DNA from: Fibrobacter succinogenes
Lineage (GTDB): Bacteria > Fibrobacterota > Fibrobacteria > Fibrobacterales > Fibrobacteraceae
NCBI RefSeq assembly: GCF_902779965.1
Contig: NZ_CACZDK010000009.1
Location: 1 to 64,000, forward strand
Length of the DNA: 64,000 nucleotides
Direction of reading: 5' to 3'
The first letter of the stretch is position 1, and each line of letters starts with the position of its first letter. The translations under genes and the position numbers were made by a program. The notes beneath the pieces were generated by a model, which saw nothing but the letters and a program-made list of their open reading frames with translations, searched no databases and had not been told where the DNA came from. Shown one piece after another: positions 51,461 through 59,669 of the stretch.

Positions 51461-53392
51461 ATGACCCCAAACGATTTTCTAACTAAACTTAAAGCTCTTC
51501 CGAAGGCGTACAAGATTTACGCCTCTGTACTTGCGGCTATAGAACTTGTGCTGTTCTTTGTGCGTCCGGAAACGCCGGGGCTTTACATACAACTTCCGCA
51601 GTTGTTGCCAATCATTGCAGCACTCCCGTTCTTATTCATGAAGAATGTTCGCCATCCGTTTTCGCGATACATGAACACATACGGGATTATCGTCTTTGCA
51701 TTCCTCGCCATAGATTATCTCACGCGTAGCCATGCCGGGCTTTTCCAGATTGTCGCGACATTCATCCCGATGATGCTTTATTGGTTATCGCTTTTCGCAC
51801 GTTGGAACGCCAAACTATTCAAGCAAAAAGAAGCCCGCATCGCCCTTGCGCTTGCAACGCTTTCTTGGGGTTTTGTCGCATTCGCTTTCCCGCCTCTCCC
51901 ACTCGGCCCCGCAATGCTTATTCTGCTTGTGCCGTGGTTCATCGTCTTGAACAAATACAATCGCGAGACCGCAGTCTTTGCGACATTCTGGGCAAGCATG
52001 GTCTACAACACCGTGAACTATTACTGGATCCGCAATGTGATGAACGTGGAAACAGCGCCCTCCGGCCTCATTTTTCTCGGACTCATTCTCCTCATCGCCT
52101 ACCTCAGTTTGTTCAACGTTCTCGCTTCATTCGTTTATTCTACCGCCAAGAATTTAAATATTAAAGGCAAGGCTTATCTGCTTGTCCTCTTCCCCATTTT
52201 CTATGCCTCCATCGAAGTGCACCGCACTACTGGCGATTTCGCTTTCCCATGGAACCACTTGGGATACACATTCGGAAACCATCTTGAATTACTCCAAGCA
52301 CTTTCAATTATCGGCGTTTTCGGCTATACGATTCTCATCGTCGCCTCAAACCAAATTGTCGCTTACGCCTTCTTGCTAAAGAGCCGCAAAAGATTCGCAC
52401 TCTTTGCACTTCCGTTCGTCATTTTTGCAGCCCTCTTGATTCACGGAAGCTGCGTTCTTTCAGCACCGGAGGCAGCCCCGTTCTACAACGCACAAGCACA
52501 AGAGAATCCGGCCATCGCGATGGTGCAACCCAGCATTGCCCAAGGAGCCAAGTGGAGCAAGGAGCGCTTTGATTCCATAGTCAACAAAACATTCAAAATG
52601 GCAATGGACAGCACAACCCCCGACATAGACCTCATTCTCCTTGCCGAGACCGCAGTTCCCGATCACATCCGCAGACAGCACGAAGTCATAAAACGATTGC
52701 ACCAGATGGCTGACATGAGAAACGCAAGCATTCTGACCGGCGCACTCGACTATAAGCACGTTTCCTTCGACAAAAATAATCCTCGCCAATACGAAATCTA
52801 CAACGCATCGTTTCTCTTTACGCCAGGCAACCACAGCTTTCCGCAGCGCTACATCAAAAAGCACCTTGTACCGTTTAGCGAACGCATTCCCTTCGATGAC
52901 GTGTTCCCCATCTTGAACTATGTGGATCTTGGCGAAGGCGACTTTGTTCCTGGAAAAGAAACACCCGTTTACGGCCCTTACAATTGGACGCCCTACATTT
53001 GCTACGACGCCATTTTTGGAGACCTCGTCCGCGAAGCAATCAACGCAGGTTCACGCCTGATGGTGAACATCACGAACGACGGTTGGTTCGGACGGAGCAC
53101 GGCCCCGTTCCAGCACTTGAACATCGTACGCCACCTCGCCATCTCTTACGGTTACCCGGTTGCACGCCTAGCAAACAGCGGCGTGTCCGCATTCATCGAC
53201 CAATACGGGCACTACGACCAAAACACCAAGATTTTTGAAACACGCGTCATACAAAGAAAAATGCCCCTTAAGACAAGGAGCACATTCTATACATCTATAG
53301 GCAACACTTTCGAAAAAACATTACTATGGTTCTTTGCGATTTACCTAGTAGCACTGATTGTGATTGCAAAGCTCAAAAAGTTTAAGAAGTGA
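51461..53392 (+). CDS. lnt: apolipoprotein N-acyltransferase
   Basis: Lnt adds the third acyl chain to lipoproteins at the inner membrane. The N-terminal part has eight or so membrane helices, then a nitrilase-like catalytic domain in the periplasm with Glu (LLAETAVPDH), Lys (RYIKKHLVPF) and Cys (TPYICYDAIFGDLVR). MVNITNDGWFG and LAISYGYPVARLANSGVSAFID are typical. The 643-residue length exceeds the usual 500-540 owing to extra N-terminal helices. The many lipoproteins in the window are its expected substrates. A final helix anchors the C-terminus. Confidence 0.9.
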   Translation: MTPNDFLTKLKALPKAYKIYASVLAAIELVLFFVRPETPGLYIQLPQLLPIIAALPFLFMKNVRHPFSRYMNTYGIIVFAFLAIDYLTRSHAGLFQIVATFIPMMLYWLSLFARWNAKLFKQKEARIALALATLSWGFVAFAFPPLPLGPAMLILLVPWFIVLNKYNRETAVFATFWASMVYNTVNYYWIRNVMNVETAPSGLIFLGLILLIAYLSLFNVLASFVYSTAKNLNIKGKAYLLVLFPIFYASIEVHRTTGDFAFPWNHLGYTFGNHLELLQALSIIGVFGYTILIVASNQIVAYAFLLKSRKRFALFALPFVIFAALLIHGSCVLSAPEAAPFYNAQAQENPAIAMVQPSIAQGAKWSKERFDSIVNKTFKMAMDSTTPDIDLILLAETAVPDHIRRQHEVIKRLHQMADMRNASILTGALDYKHVSFDKNNPRQYEIYNASFLFTPGNHSFPQRYIKKHLVPFSERIPFDDVFPILNYVDLGEGDFVPGKETPVYGPYNWTPYICYDAIFGDLVREAINAGSRLMVNITNDGWFGRSTAPFQHLNIVRHLAISYGYPVARLANSGVSAFIDQYGHYDQNTKIFETRVIQRKMPLKTRSTFYTSIGNTFEKTLLWFFAIYLVALIVIAKLKKFKK

Positions 53393-53538
53393 TTAGTGGT
53401 TAGTGATTAGGGAATAGTAGGAAGTAGTCGGTAGGAAGTAGAAAGTTTTTATAATCGCGGCATGGTTCGGCAAGCTCACCAACCTAGTCAGGTCCCTGAG
53501 CCTGTCGAAGGGCTGCCTACTAACCACTGTCTACTTGC
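53393..53538. repeat. intergenic repeat, GC-rich core (copy 3, reversed) and GTTAGTG arms
   Basis: No gene is seen. It contains GATTAGTGGTTAGTGATTAG, then AGTCGGTAGGAAGTAG and TTTTTATAATCGCGGC, the reverse complement of the core at 18732. A segment GGTCCCTGAGCCTGTCGAAGGG follows; the same phrase occurs near 2953-2975 and 25755. The right end CCTACTAACCACTGTCTAC closes the inverted repeat. Confidence 0.55.
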
Positions 53539-54177
53539 TTAAAGCAACAACATCGGTGGCCAATGGCCAGCCTTGGGGCGTTCCTTAAATTCCGCCTTGG
53601 GCAAAAATTCCTTGAGCTTTAACGTCCATTCAGGTTGAACGGTCGCATCCAGTCGCCCGTAAATCACTTGAATATTTTCACTGTTCGGAACTATGGAATC
53701 CACGCGATGTTCGGCTAAATACATAAGCCCTTTAGCGAGCGCCTCTGCGTTGTACTTTTTAGCCTCGGCCAACCAGTCATCCTGCCAATCGCCAAAATCA
53801 TCTTCAAAGAGTTCCATGAAGGCCTTGAGTGCAGGTTCCGTGGTCGTTTCGAGCTGGTGTGCCATAAAATGCAAGTTCGGTACAGTCCAATTGCCTATTT
53901 CATCACAGAAATCGGCATACGGCGAAAGTAAAATCCACTTTTGCCCCTTTTGCGGCCCCGCCCCCGAACACATGAGTGACAAGGCGCCAAGCCCCCAGGC
54001 AACAACCGTAGAAGCCGTCTTGAATTCCAGGATATCCTCCGGCTTTTCCAAAAAATCAGCTAATTGACTATACGGCACATAAACGTGGCTTGCAGAAGGA
54101 GCCACATCCGCCAAATCATCTTCCCAAATGCCAAGATTTGAGGCCCAATCAGGCAGCCAGATCCATTTTTCACTCAT
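53539..54177 (-). CDS. BioH/BioG-like alpha/beta hydrolase with nucleophile Ser replaced
   Basis: The 212-residue protein follows the pattern of short alpha/beta hydrolases that act as pimeloyl-ACP esterases: WIWLPDWASNLGIWEDDL, then VVAWGLGALSLM, then an Asp in IYGRLDATVQP and a His in KAGHWPPML. The nucleophile elbow normally reads GWSLGG; here it reads AWGLGA, so the Ser is Gly. Asp and His remain. Either it is a non-catalytic relative or another residue serves. GGGAGG lies 6 bases before the ATG at 54177. Confidence 0.6.
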   Translation of the reverse strand: MSEKWIWLPDWASNLGIWEDDLADVAPSASHVYVPYSQLADFLEKPEDILEFKTASTVVAWGLGALSLMCSGAGPQKGQKWILLSPYADFCDEIGNWTVPNLHFMAHQLETTTEPALKAFMELFEDDFGDWQDDWLAEAKKYNAEALAKGLMYLAEHRVDSIVPNSENIQVIYGRLDATVQPEWTLKLKEFLPKAEFKERPKAGHWPPMLLL

Positions 54178-54401
54178 TTTCAACCTCCCTCAAGAGAAGT
54201 TTAAACCTAACACACTCCAAACTACAATTCTTTATTGTAAAAAAAAGTAGCCTCAAGGATATATATATCCAATTTTCTCTTTGATAGCAACTGATAAAAA
54301 AAGTATTTTACAATTCGTATTATTTGTTTACTTCCGAACACAAAACATTGTATATTATCTGTATAAAAAATGTACGAAACCTTTTAAGAGATATCTGTAA
54401 T

Positions 54402-55454
54402 ATGAGACACTTGATTCCATCTCTCTGCTTAGCCCTTCTTCTGGCCGAAACCGCTTGTTCCGCGCCGCACGCTGTAAAGCGCAATGATTCCGACAATCGT
54501 CAAAAGGCCGCCGCCACTCGTCAAAGAGCTGAAAGCGCCTACAACGAACTAGATGGTTTCGGCACGTCAGCAACTAATTCTACCGCCAATACACCTACGG
54601 CCTTCAATACGGGCGCAACAACCGCCTCTCAGAAAATAGCCGCAGCAAATGACGCTGTTACAGAGACTTACGCAAACGCCAGTGCAGTCCAAGATATCGG
54701 CCAACCGGTCATCATGGTCTCCCCGAACTTGAGCACCAAGGACGGAGTCCCGGACCTCTCTAGCGAAAGCCCGTACTCCCGCACCACGGCAGAAGCCATT
54801 AACGGTTACCTCACCAAGAAAAACTACGAAGTCAAGTCTGTCGATGGTCAGGCCGAACTGAACGGCATCCTCCAGATGCAGAGCGATATCGCCAACACCG
54901 AAGACGACTTGTCTTACCTGGCTAGCGTTGCCTTGGACGCCGATATCTATATCAAGTACACTCCGGAAGTCACAAACGACGAAGTGTCCGTTGAAGTATC
55001 CGCTTACGAGACTTCGACAGCTCGTCTCCTCGGCTCGCAGACCGCAGTAGTCCGCAACAACGGCCATACCTCCAAGATCAATATCAATTCGAACATCGGT
55101 GCTGCCGTCCGCAAAGCCATGCCCGGACTCGAACAGAAGATTCTCGGTTACTGGAAGACGGACCTCGCCAAGGGCACCCAGTACAAGGTTGTCGCCAACA
55201 TCAAGGGCGAATACTCCGACAGCCAGACCGAAGACTTGCACGATGCCATCATGAAGGGACTCAAGAGCAACTTCAATTCCGTGAAGGTGAACGTCATGAC
55301 GGCAAAGACTTTGGACTTCGTCATTTACGCCAATCCCTTGAAGTACAAGGATTCTCAGGAAGTTTATGCGAAAATCCGCCAGATTTTCAAGCCGATTGCG
55401 GAAACGAAGAAGAACAACATCACTCGTAAGCTGATTTTGATGGAGCTGAACTAG
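54402..55454 (+). CDS. lipoprotein with DUF6175-like domain
   Basis: The 350-residue product starts with a lipoprotein signal (ALLLAETACSAP). Then comes a Ser/Thr/Ala-rich linker. From about residue 110, the pattern QPVIMVSPNLSTKDG, then AINGYLTKKNYEVKSVDGQAE, ALDADIYIKYTPEV and VEVSAYETSTARLLGSQ resembles DUF6175, a domain found in secreted proteins of Bacteroidetes. The function is unknown. The start at 54402 is set by the signal peptide. Its stop is 2 bases before the next gene's ATG, so the two are co-transcribed. Confidence 0.62.
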   Translation: MRHLIPSLCLALLLAETACSAPHAVKRNDSDNRQKAAATRQRAESAYNELDGFGTSATNSTANTPTAFNTGATTASQKIAAANDAVTETYANASAVQDIGQPVIMVSPNLSTKDGVPDLSSESPYSRTTAEAINGYLTKKNYEVKSVDGQAELNGILQMQSDIANTEDDLSYLASVALDADIYIKYTPEVTNDEVSVEVSAYETSTARLLGSQTAVVRNNGHTSKININSNIGAAVRKAMPGLEQKILGYWKTDLAKGTQYKVVANIKGEYSDSQTEDLHDAIMKGLKSNFNSVKVNVMTAKTLDFVIYANPLKYKDSQEVYAKIRQIFKPIAETKKNNITRKLILMELN

Positions 55455-55456
55455 TA

Positions 55457-56671
55457 ATGAATATCAAAAGCCTTATCCTTTGCGCTTGCCTTGCGGTAGT
55501 CCCAGCGTTGGCCGGGAAAATCGTCACCTACACCGCCACTTCCAAAGTTTCGCAGGAAGAAGCAAACAATTCCGCAATGGCCGGTGTCGCTAAGCAGATT
55601 AAGTCCCAAGTTTCCGCAACTCAAACACTTACCAAATACGAAGACATCAACGATGGTAAGAGCGTTCTTGGCGAAACATACAGGGCAAAAAGCAATGTGA
55701 AGAGCAACGTCGTCCTCAAGGGCGTTAAGGTTGTTCCTATAAAAGTGGATAAAGGCTTCAAGGCAACGGCAACTCTCGACATGGACGAGTTCACCGCAAG
55801 CCTCCAGTTCCGTTTGAAAACTTTGCAGCAAGATATTGCAAAACTTGAAAAGTCTGCCCGCAAAGCTCTGGATAACCGCACCTACGCCAACGCAGCCTCC
55901 GACTTGGAGATTGCCGAAGACAAGGTCAACGAATACAATTTCTACTTGCAGCAGCTTGCCGATGTCTATCCGCTTAACGACAGCCATCGCTTGCAACATA
56001 CGCTCCCGGAAATCGAGAAGCTTTTGGTCGAAAGACTTTCAAGCATTACTATTACAACGACTGCCGAACCGAACTTTGAACTGACCAAGGCCGAAATGCC
56101 TTCTTGGAATGTCATCGTCAAGGATTCCATCGGTCCGGTGCCGAACTTCCCGCTTATTGCTCGCCAGAGCAAGACGCTTTCGGAACGCCGCACACAGAAG
56201 AACGGCATTGCAACGTTCAAGCTGCGCAATGTGAACTTCGAAAAGGGCCCGTACGAAATTATCGTCGAACCGAATCTTTCGCTTGAACTCTTGAAAAAGA
56301 CAGGCTTGAGAAACGCTCTCGAAGTTCCATATCGCGTAAAGATTTCCCGTTGCCAGATCAAGCTTTATTGTGAAATGGAAGCGAATGTTTGCAGCGCTCT
56401 TGAAAACGCTCTTTCCAAGAAATCCATCTTTGCAATAGATGACGAAGAATCGACTGCACCGGAACTCAGCGTGGAAATAGAAAACACGTTTAGAGGCAGA
56501 CTCGGGTTCATTTCGTCCTTCGATTTCACTATTGCAATCAAAGGTGAAGGAGTCAATTTCTTTACAACGGGTAAAGGCGTCGGAAAGACTGAAGCCGCAG
56601 CTACTATTAGTGCAATCAAAAAGACTGATTTTGCTCCGCTCCAGAAGCAGCTAACACCGTTGTGCAAGTAG
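55457..56671 (+). CDS. secreted protein with LPP20-like N-terminal domain
   Basis: The 404-residue product has a signal peptide (LILCACLAVVPALAG). An N-terminal domain (GKIVTYTATSKVSQEEANNSAMAGVAKQIKSQVSATQT) follows, resembling LPP20 or FlgO-associated proteins, then a coiled-coil helix (FRLKTLQQDIAKLEKSARKAL) and a C-terminal beta domain. FRGRLGFISSFDFTIAIKGEGVNFF shows another strand pair. It follows the DUF6175-like lipoprotein gene by 2 bases, so the two probably act together in the envelope. Function is unknown. Confidence 0.6.
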   Translation: MNIKSLILCACLAVVPALAGKIVTYTATSKVSQEEANNSAMAGVAKQIKSQVSATQTLTKYEDINDGKSVLGETYRAKSNVKSNVVLKGVKVVPIKVDKGFKATATLDMDEFTASLQFRLKTLQQDIAKLEKSARKALDNRTYANAASDLEIAEDKVNEYNFYLQQLADVYPLNDSHRLQHTLPEIEKLLVERLSSITITTTAEPNFELTKAEMPSWNVIVKDSIGPVPNFPLIARQSKTLSERRTQKNGIATFKLRNVNFEKGPYEIIVEPNLSLELLKKTGLRNALEVPYRVKISRCQIKLYCEMEANVCSALENALSKKSIFAIDDEESTAPELSVEIENTFRGRLGFISSFDFTIAIKGEGVNFFTTGKGVGKTEAAATISAIKKTDFAPLQKQLTPLCK

Positions 56672-56693
56672 GCGCCGGAAGCGCAGTTGGTAG

Positions 56694-56723
56694 AACTTAG
56701 ACCGCTGCGCTCTTAGAACTTAG
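56694..56723. repeat. short inverted element AGAACTTAG
   Basis: AGAACTTAGACCGCTGCG, then CTCTTAGAACTTAG. A nearly identical element occurs at 42370-42399 (AGAACTTAGCCCGCTTCG, then CTCTTAGAATTTAG). Confidence 0.45.
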
Positions 56724-56743
56724 ATAACTTTATTATCTTTACG

Positions 56744-56767
56744 AAGCCGCGGCAAAGCGGCTTTTTT
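56744..56767 (+). terminator. hairpin terminator ending three bases before the TPM gene ATG
   Basis: AAGCCGC pairs with GCGGCTT around GGCAAA, followed by a run of six T (56762-56767). It fits a rho-independent terminator for the 54402-56671 pair, but it leaves no room for a ribosome site before the ATG at 56770. Confidence 0.65.
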
Positions 56768-56769
56768 CT

Positions 56770-57567
56770 ATGCCAAAAAGAATTTTATCGATACTGTTCA
56801 TCCTGATGCTCGCAATCCCTGTTGCGGCTGGATTCAAGGTAAACAAGGCGGGGCTCCCCAAGCGCCCGCAAAACAGCTACGTGTACGACGAAGACCGTTT
56901 GCTTTCGAAGCAAGAAGTGCAATTCATCAATACGCTTTCTGAAGAGCTTTACAAGAAGGCTAAAGTCGGGCTTGCCGTTGCGCTTGTGCATGATATCGGT
57001 TACGCCGACTTTAGAGATTACGCCGTAAACATCGCCCAAAACTGGGGCGTTGGCGGCAAGACGGATGAAGGCATCTTGATTTTTGCCGCGATGAAGCAAC
57101 GTCGCAGAAGCGTTGAAGTCGGCTATGGCGCCGAAGGCTACCTGCCCGATGTGCTTGTAGAACGGCTCCAGCAAAAGACGATTGTGCCGGCATTCAAGGT
57201 TGAAAAGTATGGCCAAGGAGTCATCACGCTTGCTTGGGAAATCGCTCAAGTTGTCGCAAAAGAAAAAGGTATTACGCTACAGGTCAATACCGACCAACTC
57301 CCGCAAGAAGAAGACGATCCGCTTTGGCTCCCGCTCGTCATTTTCGTGATTTTATTCTTGCTGGTCTCGAAAAACGGCGGCGGACGCGGAAACGGTTGCC
57401 TTTGGTTCTTGCTCGGAAACGCGCTCAGCAATAGCAGCCGTGGCCACCACCGCGGCGGTTTCGGCGGGGGCTTTGGCGGTTTTGGCGGAGGCGGCTTTGG
57501 TGGCGGTTTCGGCGGTGGATTTGGTGGAGGCCACTTTGGCGGTGGCGGCTCCGGCGGAAGTTGGTAA
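56770..57567 (+). CDS. TPM-domain protein with Gly-rich tail
   Basis: The 265-residue product has a signal peptide (SILFILMLAIPVAAG). The TPM (YgcG/Psb32) domain follows: VYDEDRLLSKQEVQFINTLSEELYKKAKVGLAVALVHDIG, GVGGKTDEGILIFAAMKQRRRSVEVGYGAEGYLPD. A membrane helix (LPLVIFVILFLLV) and a tail of FGGG/GFGG repeats come next, the same layout as YgcG-like proteins. TPM domains have been linked to acid phosphatase activity and to photosystem repair; in bacteria the role is unsettled. The start at 56770 has a terminator directly upstream and no Shine-Dalgarno. Confidence 0.82.
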   Translation: MPKRILSILFILMLAIPVAAGFKVNKAGLPKRPQNSYVYDEDRLLSKQEVQFINTLSEELYKKAKVGLAVALVHDIGYADFRDYAVNIAQNWGVGGKTDEGILIFAAMKQRRRSVEVGYGAEGYLPDVLVERLQQKTIVPAFKVEKYGQGVITLAWEIAQVVAKEKGITLQVNTDQLPQEEDDPLWLPLVIFVILFLLVSKNGGGRGNGCLWFLLGNALSNSSRGHHRGGFGGGFGGFGGGGFGGGFGGGFGGGHFGGGGSGGSW

Positions 57568-57582
57568 TTTAGAGGTTCCCTT

Positions 57583-58269
57583 ATGAAGAAGAATTTAAGC
57601 GTAGCGGAATTACAGAACTCGGAATGGCCGAAGCTTTTTGAAGAAGCGCTCGGCGACAATCTCGTATCGGCATTCGTTCATGGCGATTGCCTTATGGAAG
57701 GGTTCTCTGCGTTGGAAGCCCCGTGGACCGTGAGCTTTATTCTCAAGTCCAATTCCGTCGAGGATATGCTGCCGCTGCAGAAGCTTACGCAAAAAGCAAA
57801 ATACGACAACATCCAATTCAATCACGTGTTCTCGCGTTTTGAAATCAAGTCGTCGCAAGACGTGTTCCCGCTGGAATTCTTGCATATCAAGAGCAAGAAC
57901 ATCACGCTTTGCGGTGAAACGCCGCTCGCAGATTTCAGCCCGAATCTTGCGGAACTGCGTATCGAATGCGAACGCGAACTGCGCGGTTTGCTAGTGCATT
58001 TACGTCGTGCATTCCTCTACATCAAAGAAGATCGCCATCCTCATGGAATTTATGTGCGTTCTCAGCCGACGCTTTTACCATTGCTTTATGGCGTCTATTT
58101 CCTTGCGACCGGCAACTATCCCGAAAGCCACGAACAAGTTTACGAGATGTTCCCTGACGTGCGCATCCCCAATGCGACCAGTGACAAGAACGTGATTGTG
58201 TCAAACATCAACAAGTACATCGAAGCCGTGACTGCAATCGTCAATCAAGTCGATGCGATGAAAGTTTAG
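57583..58269 (+). CDS. unrecognised protein, possibly nucleotidyltransferase-like
   Basis: The 228-residue cytoplasmic protein begins KKNLSVAELQNSEWPKLFEEALGDNLVSAFVHGDCLMEGF. That spacing of a helix and an xFVxGD-type strand is faintly like a nucleotidyltransferase start (a G-S motif is absent), and FPLEFLHIKSKNITLCGETPL is like its third strand. The helical C-terminal half (LRGLLVHLRRAFLYIKEDR) is unassigned. AGAGG lies 9 bases before the ATG. It follows the TPM gene by 15 bases. Confidence 0.5.
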   Translation: MKKNLSVAELQNSEWPKLFEEALGDNLVSAFVHGDCLMEGFSALEAPWTVSFILKSNSVEDMLPLQKLTQKAKYDNIQFNHVFSRFEIKSSQDVFPLEFLHIKSKNITLCGETPLADFSPNLAELRIECERELRGLLVHLRRAFLYIKEDRHPHGIYVRSQPTLLPLLYGVYFLATGNYPESHEQVYEMFPDVRIPNATSDKNVIVSNINKYIEAVTAIVNQVDAMKV

Positions 58270-58270
58270 A

Positions 58271-59551
58271 TCATATATATTTTGCTTTTGGGTCTGGTTT
58301 TAAAGAACATTCATATCCGCCAATTCTATTCCACTTTGTCCAAGTACGGTCTTCTCCAATGTAACGATCACCATCATATCCATCGAATTTATACGTACCC
58401 TCATTTTTCAACATTCCGTTTTCATCCCATTCTTTCCAAATTCCATCTGGTTCGCCATTTTTATATGAGCCTTCAAATGCCAATCGTCCATTTTCATGAT
58501 AGACTTTCCATACGCCAACTTTCTTGCTTGATTTATAGGCACCTTCATACATTAATTGTCCATTTTCATAATACCACGATTTCACATAACCATCACCTTC
58601 AAACCCATCAATAGAGTGACACATTCCTTTTTTAAATAGGAGGAAAAATGGAGAACTACTTTTACCTTCAGGAAATTTTTCTTGTTTTTCCAGACGACCG
58701 TTTCCATACCAGATTTTAAGTTCATACATTTTTCCATTCTTATAAATTCCTTTTTCCTTCAATCGGCCATTCTCATACCAAATTTTAGAAACACCCTCTT
58801 TTTCACCATTTGCATAGAATTCCTCTGATTCTAATTTTCCATTTTCATACCATGCTTCCCAAACGCTATCTTTCTTACCGGCTTTGTAATATTCCACTGA
58901 TTTTAACAACCCACTTTCATACCATGTTTTCCAAGCACCATCTCTTTTTCCATCCTTAAAATATTCCTCATATTCCAAACGACCATTGTCATACCAACTT
59001 TTTTCAAAGCCATGGCCTACAGAATGATTTGAACAATCTTTATATGCACCATAAGGATAGCTAATTTTTAATGGGCACTCACCATTAGAAAAAATTTTAT
59101 CAAACTTGGGATTTCCATTCTCAAGCCACATTCTTGACACATACAAAGTTCCATCTTTATATTTTTTATACCCTTTCATTTTTCCATCAGCATACCATTC
59201 AATCCAATCACCATCTGGTTTACCTGCTTTATGATTATGTTCTTCTATCAGGTTTCCCTTTTCATCCCATACTCGCCAAACACCATCAAATTCATCATCT
59301 TTAAATTGCCCCTTTGCCCATACTTTTCCATTTTCATAAAAAGAAATGGCCTCGCTTTTTTCACCATTACAATATGTCACGATGGATTGTAACGCACCGT
59401 TATCGTAATATTCTTTGTGTTCTTCTTTTTCGCAAGTATCGTAATATTCCTTGCGATTATCTTTGTCGGAATGTTCTTCTTTGTCGCAAGCGGCGAGGAG
59501 CAAAGCAGAAGCAAAAAGCAGCGTGAATAAAATGATTTTTCTCAATTTCAT
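58271..59551 (-). CDS. MORN_2/YwqK-repeat lipoprotein 3 (shortest of the trio)
   Basis: The 426-residue lipoprotein has Cys in LLLAACDKEE. The rest is tandem repeats of about 23-24 residues with the pattern WYENGKL-x-EEFYANGEKEGVSKI, typical of PF07661 (MORN variant, YwqK family). Such repeats form elongated beta solenoids. The label YwqK antitoxin used for this family does not fit an exported lipoprotein. It is probably surface-exposed. The start at 59551 is set by the signal. It is paralogous to the two upstream genes and shares the signal peptide MKLRKIILFTLLFAS-like with the 63638 gene. Confidence 0.75.
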   Translation of the reverse strand: MKLRKIILFTLLFASALLLAACDKEEHSDKDNRKEYYDTCEKEEHKEYYDNGALQSIVTYCNGEKSEAISFYENGKVWAKGQFKDDEFDGVWRVWDEKGNLIEEHNHKAGKPDGDWIEWYADGKMKGYKKYKDGTLYVSRMWLENGNPKFDKIFSNGECPLKISYPYGAYKDCSNHSVGHGFEKSWYDNGRLEYEEYFKDGKRDGAWKTWYESGLLKSVEYYKAGKKDSVWEAWYENGKLESEEFYANGEKEGVSKIWYENGRLKEKGIYKNGKMYELKIWYGNGRLEKQEKFPEGKSSSPFFLLFKKGMCHSIDGFEGDGYVKSWYYENGQLMYEGAYKSSKKVGVWKVYHENGRLAFEGSYKNGEPDGIWKEWDENGMLKNEGTYKFDGYDGDRYIGEDRTWTKWNRIGGYECSLKPDPKAKYI

Positions 59552-59669
59552 AATAGGACTTGTTTGTTGCAAAATACCATTTATTTAGAATAAACATTAC
59601 TTGAAGGAATATGATATTCCATAAAAAACTCTACATTTTGTACACCATTACAATATGTCGTGATGGGTT

